36,946 nt of DNA from contig CAYYNB010000048.1 in the NCBI GenBank assembly GCA_964472565.1, positions 1-36,946 of the forward strand. Reading direction: 5' to 3'. The translations under genes and the position numbers were made by a program. The notes under the pieces are model-generated. The model did no database searches. It saw nothing but the letters and a program-made list of their open reading frames with translations, and was not told where the DNA came from. The DNA is from DATAMF01 sp964472565. Lineage in GTDB: Bacteria > Chloroflexota > Anaerolineae > Aggregatilineales > Aggregatilineaceae. Shown here one piece after another: positions 15,728-23,930 of this stretch (positions within the stretch are counted from its first letter, which is position 1; every line of letters begins with the position of its first letter).

Positions 15728-17443
15728 CTACCGTGCGCCATTCGTAAACTTGAGTACCGTATACAGTAGGATTCTGAGATCGAGTGACAGGCACATTTTG
15801 TCGATGTACTTGATATCCCACACCAAACGCTTATCAAAATCTGTATCACCGCGATCATAGACTTGCCACAAACCGGTGATGCCAGGTTTGACGCTTAACC
15901 GGTGGGTCTGAATCAGCGAGTATTTATCAACACCGAACGAGGTAGGACGCGGCCCGACGATACTCATTTCGCCCCGAAATACATTCCAGAGTTGGGGCAG
16001 TTCATCGAGACTGGTCTTACGTAAAATCTTCCCGATGGTGGTAATGCGCGGATCATTCGCCAACTTATTGCCAAATTCATCAATGGTCTCGCCCCGTTCG
16101 TTGACGCGGACCCCTAGTTCTTCCAGGCGGCGATCCGCATTGAGGATCATGGAGCGGAACTTATACATCTTGAAGGGGCGTCCCCCCAAGCCAGCCCGCC
16201 GCTGAACATAAAAGGGCGTTGATCTATCGCTCAGGAAGATGAGAAACGCGATCACTAATCCCAAAGGCAGGGTAAGCGGCATTGTCGCCATAACCATCAT
16301 CAGATCAGTGAGCCGTTTAATCCGGCTGTAGACCTGGCGTGCATGCGCAGTCTGATAGGGCAGCCGGTTAAGCCAGAAGCCAGGGTCGGAGTGCGGCAGT
16401 TCGACAGGCTGCCGCAAGGAGCGGGTCTGGAGCAGGTTGTCAACCGGGCGAAGCGCGTTGATCGCCATATCCATTAACAATCCGGTGGTTGGTTTCGATT
16501 GAAGCTCCAACGCCGCGAGGGAGTTGCCTATTTTATAGTCCATCGCGAGAACTTCAGAGCCAGCCGGATCACTACTCTCGCGCAATACTCGTTCCGGAAT
16601 AACGCGCGGGGTCAGTTCGAGAGCGGCATCACTGGGCGATACCTTACGCGAAGCTGCCGCAACCAAATCAGCGTAGATCAGACCATCCTGAGGGAAACTG
16701 GCAACACCGATCCGAATTCGAATATTGAGGACATCACGGACCATATCGGTTATCTGTTTTGCCAGCGCGAGCGATTCCTCGGCATTCGTCTCCGGGAGGC
16801 AAACCACCAGATCTTCTTTATACCAGGCGATGGGATCCGTATGATAAAGCATGGATTCGACCAGATGCCCCACTCTGGCGCGAAGAAAGTGACGTTGCAG
16901 CGACTCCTGATATTTGAGGCGAATGGCCCCTGAGTATTGCAGTTCGGGCACATCGCTCAATTTGAGCAGCAGAAACCCGACCGGACGGCTGTAGCGCCGG
17001 GCGCGAAAGAGTTCATCATTCGTAACCGCTTCGCCCTGAGATGTTGATAGGATACGGGTCGCATTCGGCCCGCCCACCGCGTTCTCAGTAACCTGTTCCA
17101 TATTGGCAACCGCTGCCGACGTCTGGCGCGCCAGAAACACGGTACTCGACAGAACAGCCAGTTCGACTGCCAGCGTGGGAAAAGTTACCTGCTCATGGTC
17201 GGTGAGACCTAAGGCACTCAGCGCCAAATAAATGAGAAAGACGGACCCCAAGAGGGTGTGCCACTGCAACACCCGCATATCGGGCAGGAGGAAAATGATC
17301 AACGCAGCCACAAAGGCGAAAAGGAAAACCGACGGTGATACAAGAGTCGATAATTCCGAAAATTGTAAAACCAGCAGGCACCCAAGCCACAGAACCATGA
17401 GAATTATGAGAAAGCGAAGATTGTTCATATTCAGGGTCCCCAT
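15728..17443 (-). CDS. Priming sugar-phosphate transferase with N-terminal membrane and GGDEF-like domains
   Basis: This 571-residue protein probably starts EPS repeat-unit synthesis by moving a sugar-1-phosphate onto undecaprenyl phosphate. Four hydrophobic segments occupy about 8-105. Residues 143-266 match the GGDEF domain pattern (FRARRYSRPVGFLLLKLSD, IAWYKEDLVVCLPETNAEES, IRIRIGVASFPQDG), but the GGDEF loop itself is reduced to KEDL, so it should not make c-di-GMP. Residues 373-571 are the bacterial sugar transferase domain: a re-entrant helix, FYVQRRAGLGGRPFKMYKFR, TSLDELPQLWNVFRGEMS with the D480/E481 pair, VGPRPTSFG and VKPGITGLWQV. It is first in the minus-strand operon. A start at 17428 (MNNLRF, after GGGGA) is equally possible. 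Confidence 0.9.
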   Translation of the reverse strand: MGTLNMNNLRFLIILMVLWLGCLLVLQFSELSTLVSPSVFLFAFVAALIIFLLPDMRVLQWHTLLGSVFLIYLALSALGLTDHEQVTFPTLAVELAVLSSTVFLARQTSAAVANMEQVTENAVGGPNATRILSTSQGEAVTNDELFRARRYSRPVGFLLLKLSDVPELQYSGAIRLKYQESLQRHFLRARVGHLVESMLYHTDPIAWYKEDLVVCLPETNAEESLALAKQITDMVRDVLNIRIRIGVASFPQDGLIYADLVAAASRKVSPSDAALELTPRVIPERVLRESSDPAGSEVLAMDYKIGNSLAALELQSKPTTGLLMDMAINALRPVDNLLQTRSLRQPVELPHSDPGFWLNRLPYQTAHARQVYSRIKRLTDLMMVMATMPLTLPLGLVIAFLIFLSDRSTPFYVQRRAGLGGRPFKMYKFRSMILNADRRLEELGVRVNERGETIDEFGNKLANDPRITTIGKILRKTSLDELPQLWNVFRGEMSIVGPRPTSFGVDKYSLIQTHRLSVKPGITGLWQVYDRGDTDFDKRLVWDIKYIDKMCLSLDLRILLYTVLKFTNGAR

Positions 17444-17450
17444 TCACTAA

Positions 17451-17482
17451 GACTGCGCCAATATTTTCTTGGATCAGCCTAA
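17451..17482. repeat. GACTGCGCCAATATTTTCTT repeat motif, short copy
   Basis: The motif GACTGCGCCAATATTTTCTT followed by GGATCAGCCTAA is nearly identical to 31479-31510 and to parts of 26604-26702. It lies in the 5' leader of the minus-strand EPS operon and has no hairpin attached. Confidence 0.65.
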
Positions 17483-18036
17483 ACAGCCCAGCGTTTGTAG
17501 TGGCACACATGCCCCCTTTGCTTTGACTACGGCGGAGGGGCAACAACATATACCCTATGAAAAGTCAACCGTTGAATAAAATTTGATGAAACACTCATTA
17601 TGAAGGTTAAATTACTTTTTTCAGATGTTAATCTGTAGAATATATCATGCGATAATAAAAATGTGAATAAAAAAAAGTAAAAGTATTGCCATAATAATTC
17701 ATAGGGAAACAGGCAACTTCCATGTCAGCGCAAAAATTTACGGGGAAAAAGCCGGAGAATTGCACCATAAACTCAAGATTTTGATAAGCTCTAAAGTAGC
17801 CGAACGCTAAAGCTCTTTATTTATAGCGCGATAAGTAAAATAACGATCATAAGCCATAAATTTTTGATTATAAACCTACTACGCCTTTTCCTCTAATTTA
17901 ATCATGGTTAAAAAATTTTAGGTTTCATTTTACTTCAGGGCGAAAATTTATATTTATAGCTGAAATATTTGTTATATGGCGTTTTATTATCAATAATAAA
18001 AGGATGCGTCAGTCCTAGACCGGCAAAGGGGGATTT
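17483..18036. promoter_or_regulatory. AT-rich divergent control region between the two EPS operons
   Basis: No gene is visible. From about 17550 to 18000 the sequence is far richer in A/T than its surroundings, with many A/T tracts and one inverted repeat AAACCTA (17872-17878) / TAGGTTT (17919-17925). It must hold the promoters for both the sugar-transferase operon (leftward) and the HPr-kinase-like operon (rightward). On the minus strand a TTGACT box is present near 17568-17573, but I could not pair it with a convincing -10. Confidence 0.6.
17969..17997 (+). promoter_or_regulatory. Candidate sigma-70 promoter for the rightward EPS operon
   Basis: A -35-like TTGTTA (17969-17974) and a -10-like AATAAT (17992-17997) are separated by 17 bp. 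Transcription would begin near 18004 and give a leader of about 33 nt with the strong ribosome site AAAGGGGGA at 18026-18034, three bases before the ATG at 18037. The boxes match consensus at 4/6 and 5/6 positions in an A/T-rich background, so chance is not excluded. Confidence 0.4.
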
Positions 18037-19167
18037 ATGCCAGATACAACCCGCAGTAAACAAAAACAGGCAGCCGTTGATTTTAACCTTCATGGCCTGA
18101 TCGGAATTCGCCTCTTAAATCCAACCGAGAGCGATCAGAAGGCGGTACAGCGCCAACTGGGTCTTCTTCCGGGTACGCTGGCTGGTGAACCTGACATCAT
18201 CATTCGCTGGGTTGATCATCTGGATGTTGCTGAGCCATTGCGTTACCTGGGCGTCGATGAAGCCGGATTTACAACGGATGCTTTCCTGGTCTTACGCAGT
18301 AAGCACAAGACCCGCAGCCGGGTGCAGATTCCGTTCCAGCAAATCGGCCAGCAGTGCGAAATTGTCTGTGAAAGCGGACTGCCTGCGGTGCCGCTGCTGA
18401 TCCCCATCATTAATCTAACGGCGCTGGCGAAAGGCGCACTCCCCCTTCATGCCTCAGCCTTTACTTATAAAGGTACAGGTATATTGACTACAGGCTGGTC
18501 AAAGGGCGGAAAAACGGAAGCGCTGTTGGCATTCATGGAACATGGCGCACAGTATATTGGAGATGAATGGGTATACATTGATCGTGAGGGCCATAGCATT
18601 TACGGCATCCCCGAAGCAATCCGTTTATGGGAGTGGTATCTTCAGCAGTTACCCTCTTATGCCAGCAAAGTAGATACAACTGAACGCCTGCGCTTAAGAA
18701 CCATTAAGCTCCTGATACAAATGGGGCGTTTAACGTCTAAATTTTTGCTCAAAAAACCACTAGATCGGGTATCTCATGTTCTAAAAAATCAGCTTCACGC
18801 TGACATCCGCCCCCAAAAACTATTTGATCCTGACTCTATCGCGCTAGCGGGGACGCTCAACAAAATTTTTTGGGTAGCCAGCCATGCCGATCCCCATGTC
18901 CGTGTTGAACCAGTAGACCCCACAGAAATCGCTCAACGGATGGTATTTTCGCTGCAATATGAGCGTCTTCCATTGATGGCATATTACCTGATGTACCGCT
19001 TCGCTTTTCCTAATGACAGAAATGACCTGATCGAAAATGCAGAGGAAAAACAGCGTCAAATTCTTGGGCGTCTGCTGGCAGGCAAAGACGCTTATACCGT
19101 TTATCATCCCTATCCGGCCATCCTCCCGGAATTATTCGAGGCGATGCAGCCTTATATTAGCCAGTAA
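18037..19167 (+). CDS. HPr-kinase-like P-loop protein in EPS operon
   Basis: This is a 376-residue protein whose middle resembles the kinase core of HPr kinase/phosphorylase: PLHASAF (136-142), GTGILTTGWSKGGKTEALLA (146-165) with Walker A GWSKGGKT, and IGDEWVYI (174-181) at the place of the family's ADDxVxI strand. The N-terminal 120 residues and the C-terminal 190 are not like HPrK. It lacks the HPrK signature region for the phosphorylase reaction as far as I can see, and no HPr gene is near. Proteins with this core are found in EPS and peptide-modification loci with unknown substrates. It leads the rightward operon; its stop overlaps the ribosome site of the next gene. Confidence 0.75.
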   Translation: MPDTTRSKQKQAAVDFNLHGLIGIRLLNPTESDQKAVQRQLGLLPGTLAGEPDIIIRWVDHLDVAEPLRYLGVDEAGFTTDAFLVLRSKHKTRSRVQIPFQQIGQQCEIVCESGLPAVPLLIPIINLTALAKGALPLHASAFTYKGTGILTTGWSKGGKTEALLAFMEHGAQYIGDEWVYIDREGHSIYGIPEAIRLWEWYLQQLPSYASKVDTTERLRLRTIKLLIQMGRLTSKFLLKKPLDRVSHVLKNQLHADIRPQKLFDPDSIALAGTLNKIFWVASHADPHVRVEPVDPTEIAQRMVFSLQYERLPLMAYYLMYRFAFPNDRNDLIENAEEKQRQILGRLLAGKDAYTVYHPYPAILPELFEAMQPYISQ

Positions 19168-19178
19168 AGGGGAACGAT

Positions 19179-19742
19179 ATGGCTGGAGCTGTCTCTCATG
19201 ATGGACATTCCGACGCGCGGTTACAGGCGTCACGACGAATTGACTGGCGCTTTCTGTTACCTGATCCGCGGTTGGGACGGGTTGCCTATAGTGGAACCGT
19301 ACCGGAGAAACTGCTCGCTGCGCTTCATGAATTCAGCAACGCATTAGAAACTCTCGACTTTACGAGTGAACGCTATGATCTCGTCGTAGTATGTAATCCT
19401 TCGCGCGAGTTGTTGCAGGCCGCAGCGAGCGCCGTTAAACCGGGAGGAGCACTGTATGCAGAGTTCGCGGGACGGTGGTACCGCCCAGACCGCTCGATTG
19501 ATCTGCTCAAACAATCCGGTTTTATGAGCGTCCAGGCGTATTGGCATTGGCCCACGGTTGAGAAATGTACAAAATTTATCCCCCTCCACAATTCGTCTGG
19601 CCTACAGCTTGTCTTGATCAAAGGGAGAGACGGAACTATTCCGCACATTGAAACGATCCTTATCCGATGGCTGGACAGAACCCGTCTGCTCCGTCCAGGG
19701 ATCAGGCATTTCAGTCTGGTAGCCGAACGAGGAAATGTATGA
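19179..19742 (+). CDS. Methyltransferase-like protein lacking the SAM motif
   Basis: This 187-residue protein is similar in plan to the N-terminal half of the 619-residue fusion encoded at 4454-6313. Shared features are an early W-x-F-L-L-P motif (WRFLLP), a hydrophobic strand YDLVVVCNP, AVKPGGALYAEF as the post-motif-III segment, and a conserved downstream W.P..x.PL stretch (HWPTVEKCTKFIPL). The glycine-rich SAM loop is missing: GRVAYSGTVPEKLL occupies its place. It is probably a non-catalytic or altered Rossmann protein. Its TGA overlaps the ATG of the APH gene (ATGA), so the two are likely co-translated and may form a complex equivalent to the fusion protein. A good ribosome site AAAGGGGAA precedes the ATG. 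Confidence 0.7.
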   Translation: MAGAVSHDGHSDARLQASRRIDWRFLLPDPRLGRVAYSGTVPEKLLAALHEFSNALETLDFTSERYDLVVVCNPSRELLQAAASAVKPGGALYAEFAGRWYRPDRSIDLLKQSGFMSVQAYWHWPTVEKCTKFIPLHNSSGLQLVLIKGRDGTIPHIETILIRWLDRTRLLRPGIRHFSLVAERGNV

Positions 19743-20770
19743 ATCTCGCGCTGTCGTTCTTAAACCTGCATCGGGATCGGCTCGAACTTGACCGGTATGG
19801 CGTACCAGAGCAGTTATCCAGCGTGGTGCTTACACCGCGTTTTCGCGCGTCGCAACATGTGGTGTTTTTAATTTATGGCGAAGGCCAGACCGATCCGGTA
19901 TTGGTGGCAAAAGTAGCGCGTCTTCCAGGGCCAAGTGCCAGTCTTGAACAGGAATCCAAAGCGCTGAAGTCGGTTCAGGCTTTGCGGACTGATGGCTTTA
20001 GCTCCATTCCGCGCGTGATCGCGTTTGAGGAATACTGTGGTCATGGAATACTGGTGGAAACAGCCCTGGCTGGGCCGTCTATGAGTCCTGCGGTAGTTCG
20101 CCGCGATGCGGCAAAGTGTTGTGATCTTGTCACCAGATGGCTGGTTGATGTCCAGCAGCCTCGAAACGAAAAAAACGGAAGCAACCGATTTGAGCTTTTC
20201 ACTGGCTCATTGCGATATTTTACGGATAAGTTTCCCCTAACGGCTGAGGAAGAACAAGCGCTAGAGCAGACCTGGTCACTCATCGGCCCTCTGCAAAAGA
20301 CGCTGCTGCCGCCGGTGCTGGAACACGGTGATCTGAGCCATCCTAACTTGATTTTATGCAAGACTGGCGGGCTGGGCGTAGTCGATTGGGAACTGGCCTT
20401 ACTCGATGGCCTGCCCGCTTTCGATCTGTTTTTTTTCCTGACGTATGCGGCCTTCTCCGTGCATCATGCGGATAAAAAGAAAGCGTACCTTCCCCCCTTC
20501 CAACGCGCATTTTTTACTCAAGACGCCTGGACCTTGCCCTATATAGAAACATATATTAAGGAGACGAGGCTCCCCGCCGATCTACTGCGGCCCTTGTTTG
20601 TTCTGTGCTGGGCGCGATATACCAGTAATCTGCTTGTGCGTCTCGCTGGTAGCCAGGAAAAACAGGAACCTATTCCGACAGCCACCGCAGACTGGCTGCG
20701 TTCTAACCGCTTCTATGCGCTGTGGCGCTATACCCTACTCCATATCAATCGTCTTAACCTGCCAAGCTGA
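19739..20770 (+). CDS. APH/choline-kinase-family phosphotransferase
   Basis: This 343-residue protein belongs to the APH fold. It has a probable ATP-binding Lys in LVAKVARL (K58), E72 in the following helix (EQESKAL), the catalytic loop LEHGDLSHPNLIL (194-206) with D198 and N203, and the metal-binding VVDWELALLDG (214-224). Kinases of this group phosphorylate small hydroxyl-bearing molecules such as sugars, choline or aminoglycosides; in an EPS operon a sugar or glycan intermediate is more likely than antibiotic resistance. The start at 19739 is fixed by the ATGA overlap with the preceding gene, and the product then aligns with the C-terminal half of the 4454-6313 fusion. Substrate unknown. 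Confidence 0.85.
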   Translation: MNLALSFLNLHRDRLELDRYGVPEQLSSVVLTPRFRASQHVVFLIYGEGQTDPVLVAKVARLPGPSASLEQESKALKSVQALRTDGFSSIPRVIAFEEYCGHGILVETALAGPSMSPAVVRRDAAKCCDLVTRWLVDVQQPRNEKNGSNRFELFTGSLRYFTDKFPLTAEEEQALEQTWSLIGPLQKTLLPPVLEHGDLSHPNLILCKTGGLGVVDWELALLDGLPAFDLFFFLTYAAFSVHHADKKKAYLPPFQRAFFTQDAWTLPYIETYIKETRLPADLLRPLFVLCWARYTSNLLVRLAGSQEKQEPIPTATADWLRSNRFYALWRYTLLHINRLNLPS

Positions 20771-20786
20771 ATGGAGGCAGACCCTG

Positions 20787-21974
20787 ATGCGTATTCTTTA
20801 CCTGACAAACGGTTTTCCCTATCCTTTATTAAGCGGCTATCTCCGCCACTATTATCTGATCCGTGAGTTATCACAAGCGCACGAGATCACCCTCCTTTCT
20901 ATTGTTGGGCCGAGCTTCAAGCCTGAATATGCTGATGCTCTCCAACCGTTCACCACGCGAATACTCACTTTTCTCTCGCCACTGAGAGGGCGTTCAACAT
21001 GGCGCAAAGGGCTGGTGATGGTGCAAACCCTGCTCACCCGACAGAGCGCCGAACACCAAATGCGGGCGGCGATTCGACAGCTTGTCGAGCAGGAACACTT
21101 TGATGTGTTGTTGTTCAGCGGCAAGCCAACCTACATGGCTATTCATGGGCTGGATACACTGCCGGTGGTCGCGGATTTTACAGATGCGGCTTCAATGCGA
21201 ATTCGTGGACAGCTTCAACATAGTCATTGGGGAAAACGTGCCTATTTATGGTTCAAGTACCTTTGGATACGCCGACTTGAACATAAAATCCTGAAACGCG
21301 CTGAGCATACGATGTTTGTATCAGCCCGCGATCTTGAAGCTGTTGTAGAGCAACATTCACATGACTCGGTATCTGTCGTACCACTGGGAGTCGATCTCGA
21401 TTTCTGGTGCCGTTCAACCGAGACCCTGGGCCAGAACACGCTCATCCTGACAGGGGCGATGAATTACGCGCCGAATGTTGACGCGGCGCTCTTTCTGATC
21501 ACAGCCATTCTGCCGCTCGTGCGAAATTCCATCCCAGACGTACAAGTGTTGATCGTTGGACACAGCCCCAAACCGGAACTTGTTGCTGCCGGGGAGCAGC
21601 CGGGCGTGACAGTAACGGGGTTTGTAGAGGATGTCCGTCCTTATCTGGAACAGGCGACATTGTTTGTTGCTCCACTCCGGTTTGGGGCCGGTACTCAAAA
21701 TAAGCTGCTGGAAGCGATGGCAATGGAAGTACCGATAGTTGCCTCGGCTTTGGCTGCCGGGGGCCTACGCACAGAATCAGGCGAACAGCCGCCGATTCAA
21801 ACTGCTGAAACAGCCCAGCAGTTTGCCGAAATAATTTGTCAGCAGCTAACCGAGCGAAGCAGGAATCCGGTGAAAGAGGCTGCTGGACGCCGCTTCGTTG
21901 AAACTCACTTTAGCTGGAAGGCGAGTGGGCAAAAAGTAGATCACATAATCGAAATGGTAGCTAAGCAGAGGTAA
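20787..21974 (+). CDS. Glycosyltransferase, family 4 (EpsH1/PEP-CTERM-associated-like)
   Basis: This 395-residue GT-B enzyme starts MRILYLTNGFPYPLLSGYLR, contains ADFTDAASMRIRGQ in the N-terminal domain, and ends with a GT1/GT4 donor domain: LTGAMNYAPNVDAALFLI, VTGFVEDVRPYLEQA and LRFGAGTQNKLLEAMAMEVP. The LTNGFPYP...SG..LR and MNYxPNxDA motifs resemble sugar transferases seen in exosortase-associated EPS loci, though no exosortase is in this window. A GGAGG ribosome site lies 9 nt before ATG 20787; an upstream in-frame start (20598) would lie inside the APH gene and is rejected. Confidence 0.9.
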   Translation: MRILYLTNGFPYPLLSGYLRHYYLIRELSQAHEITLLSIVGPSFKPEYADALQPFTTRILTFLSPLRGRSTWRKGLVMVQTLLTRQSAEHQMRAAIRQLVEQEHFDVLLFSGKPTYMAIHGLDTLPVVADFTDAASMRIRGQLQHSHWGKRAYLWFKYLWIRRLEHKILKRAEHTMFVSARDLEAVVEQHSHDSVSVVPLGVDLDFWCRSTETLGQNTLILTGAMNYAPNVDAALFLITAILPLVRNSIPDVQVLIVGHSPKPELVAAGEQPGVTVTGFVEDVRPYLEQATLFVAPLRFGAGTQNKLLEAMAMEVPIVASALAAGGLRTESGEQPPIQTAETAQQFAEIICQQLTERSRNPVKEAAGRRFVETHFSWKASGQKVDHIIEMVAKQR

Positions 21975-21977
21975 TTG

Positions 21978-22679
21978 ATGAAAACGTTCTCTGTTGCTCT
22001 GGTAGGACCGGATGGGTCGGGCAAAACGACCATCAGCCGTCGTTTGCAAGAAACATTTTCGCTGCCTATCAAATATGTGTATATGGGGGTGAATCCTGAG
22101 TCCAGCAATCTGATGCTGCCGACCACGCGTTTGGCTCACATGGTAAAACGGGCACTAAAGTTGAAGTCCCCTGAACGCGGTCCGCGCGATCCGAACGCGG
22201 TTAAGGTCACACCCAAAAGCCCGATCAAACGGATGCTGTTTGCCGCGAAATCAGGATTACGCCTGATCAACCAGCTCGCAGAAGAATGGTTCCGGCAAGG
22301 ATTGACATGGTATTACAAACGGCGGGGAAATGTTGTCCTGTTTGATCGTCATTTTTTCTGCGACTACTACTCCTACGACATCAAACCGACGGACCAGAAA
22401 AGATCGGCGGCGCGCCGTATTCACGGGTGGATGCTCAGTAAATTTTATCCCAAACCGGATCTGATGATCTATCTGGATGCCCCGGCGGACATTCTGCTGG
22501 CACGTAAAGGGGAAGGTACACTGGAGATTTTAGAGGGACGACGCCAGGCTTATATGGAAATGCGCGATCTGATGCCCTGTTTTATCCAGGTGGATGCAAC
22601 ACAACCCGAAGATACGGTCTTGCAGAATGTCACCAATCTGATTCTCGAATTTCACCGAAACCACTATCAAAAATCATAG
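21978..22679 (+). CDS. Thymidylate-kinase-like P-loop kinase
   Basis: This 233-residue protein has VALVGPDGSGKTT (6-18), VYMG (34-37), LFDRHFFCDYY (121-131) and the lid DAPADILLARKGEGTLE (167-183). It parallels the C-terminal domain of the fusion at 12811-14061, including the YMG and ARKGE motifs, but lacks the nucleotidyltransferase-like domain and carries a basic insert (about 50-95). Housekeeping thymidylate kinase is usually shorter and not in EPS operons, so a sugar- or nucleotide-sugar-related substrate is inferred. It begins 3 nt after the GT4 stop with AGAGG 7 nt upstream of the ATG; a TTG directly before the ATG is unlikely to be used. Confidence 0.82.
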   Translation: MKTFSVALVGPDGSGKTTISRRLQETFSLPIKYVYMGVNPESSNLMLPTTRLAHMVKRALKLKSPERGPRDPNAVKVTPKSPIKRMLFAAKSGLRLINQLAEEWFRQGLTWYYKRRGNVVLFDRHFFCDYYSYDIKPTDQKRSAARRIHGWMLSKFYPKPDLMIYLDAPADILLARKGEGTLEILEGRRQAYMEMRDLMPCFIQVDATQPEDTVLQNVTNLILEFHRNHYQKS

Positions 22680-22690
22680 TCAGAGGCACA

Positions 22691-23926
22691 ATGCACCGGA
22701 GCAACAAACCCACAGTTCTAATTACTGACGCGGCGCGCGGAAGTGCGATAGCATTTATCCGTTCGCTCGGTCGTCGGGGATGGCGAGTGATTGCAGCCGA
22801 CTCGGATTCGCGCAGCCTCGGTTTTTACTCGCGGTACACTCACAAACAGGTTGTGTATCCTTCTCCCAAAGTTGCGCCCCGCGAGTTGGCGGAGACGCTG
22901 CTTCAAACCGCGCGAGATCATCAGGTTGATCTGCTGATTCCCGTCACCGATGATGTGATACTTCCCCTGGCGAAGATTGCCCCTCAGTTTGATGGCATTT
23001 GCGCGCTGGCGATGCCGGAACAGAGCCAACTTGAAGTTGTAACCAATAAACTCAAAACCCTTGACTTAGCCCACCAGATGGGAGTTCCTACGCCGCGCAC
23101 CCAACTGGTCCATACGGTAAAAGAAGCCTGTGATGAGGGGGCGACCTTTGGATGGCCGGTTGTACTGAAACCGCAGGCGTCGCGTCAATACCATGATCGA
23201 CAGACGGTCGATAAGTTTATCGTGGGTTATGCGAACAACCTGGATGAGATGGCTCAGCAGATGCGTTTTTTGGAGGGACGCTGCCCCGTGCTGTTGCAGG
23301 AATACTATCCAGGGACTGGATACGGTGTCGAGCTGCTGCTGGACCGAGGGCAACCGCTCGCCGCATTCCAGCATAAACGCCTGCATGAATTACCCTTAAC
23401 CGGGGGGGCAAGTACGCTTCGTGAAAGCGTTCCTCTCGATCCGATAATGTATGAGCATTCCATAAAAATGTTGGAAGCCCTGAAATGGACCGGACTGGCG
23501 ATGGTCGAGTTCAAAGTGGGGGCCGAAGGTGCAAAGTTGATGGAGATTAATGGGCGTATCTGGGGATCAATGCCGCTGGCGGTTTTAAGTGGAATGGATT
23601 TCCCTGGCCGCATGGCCGAGTTATATCTCTATGGTCCGCCTGTCAACCCAACGGTCAATACGACTTATAAAGTCGGTGTGCAAGCACGCAATCTGGAGCG
23701 AGACATCGTTTGGGTTATCTCAGTCCTGATGGGCAAGCGGGATTATTCATTTTTGCCCATCCCCCCACGCTGGCAAGCGATCCGCGCGTTGCTTGGCTTT
23801 TTGAACCCCATGGTCAAGTCCGACATCCTATCGTTAACTGATCCAAAGCCGGGATTGGCTGAGGCCGGCATGACATTTCGCAAGCTAAGCAGCAAGCGCA
23901 AAGCACTCAAGCAAACAGAGGGGTGA
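22691..23926 (+). CDS. ATP-grasp ligase
   Basis: This 411-residue protein resembles predicted ATP-dependent carboligases of the ATP-grasp superfamily. The N-terminal pre-ATP-grasp domain begins TVLITDAARGSAIAFIRSLG, then VDLLIPVTDDVILPLA; the ATP-binding part has WPVVLKPQASRQ and PVLLQEYYPGTGYGVELL, and the metal-binding end has AMVEFKVGAEGAKLMEINGR. Enzymes of this kind join a carboxylate, through an acyl-phosphate, to an amine. Position between a kinase and a deacetylase suggests a non-carbohydrate decoration (for example an amino acid) of the glycan, but this is inference. The C-terminal 80 residues are basic and not recognised. Confidence 0.85.
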   Translation: MHRSNKPTVLITDAARGSAIAFIRSLGRRGWRVIAADSDSRSLGFYSRYTHKQVVYPSPKVAPRELAETLLQTARDHQVDLLIPVTDDVILPLAKIAPQFDGICALAMPEQSQLEVVTNKLKTLDLAHQMGVPTPRTQLVHTVKEACDEGATFGWPVVLKPQASRQYHDRQTVDKFIVGYANNLDEMAQQMRFLEGRCPVLLQEYYPGTGYGVELLLDRGQPLAAFQHKRLHELPLTGGASTLRESVPLDPIMYEHSIKMLEALKWTGLAMVEFKVGAEGAKLMEINGRIWGSMPLAVLSGMDFPGRMAELYLYGPPVNPTVNTTYKVGVQARNLERDIVWVISVLMGKRDYSFLPIPPRWQAIRALLGFLNPMVKSDILSLTDPKPGLAEAGMTFRKLSSKRKALKQTEG

Positions 23927-23930
23927 AGCA

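Noticed and set aside
17705..17760. GGCAA ... GCGCAAA ... ACGGGG string resembling part of a GEMM-I c-di-GMP riboswitch
   Set aside because: The tetraloop and paired stems expected of GEMM-I could not be drawn, and it is about 280 bp from the nearest downstream start. A covariance-model search would settle it.
19739..20770. Aminoglycoside resistance gene
   Set aside because: Only the general APH fold is visible; the operon context points to glycan metabolism, and resistance-specific features were not seen.
20598..20786. Upstream in-frame start for the GT4 at 20787
   Set aside because: It lies wholly inside the APH gene; GGAGG before ATG 20787 fits better.
21978..22679. Housekeeping thymidylate kinase (tmk)
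   Set aside because: The EPS operon context, basic insert and a paralogue fused to a nucleotidyltransferase-like domain argue for a different substrate.
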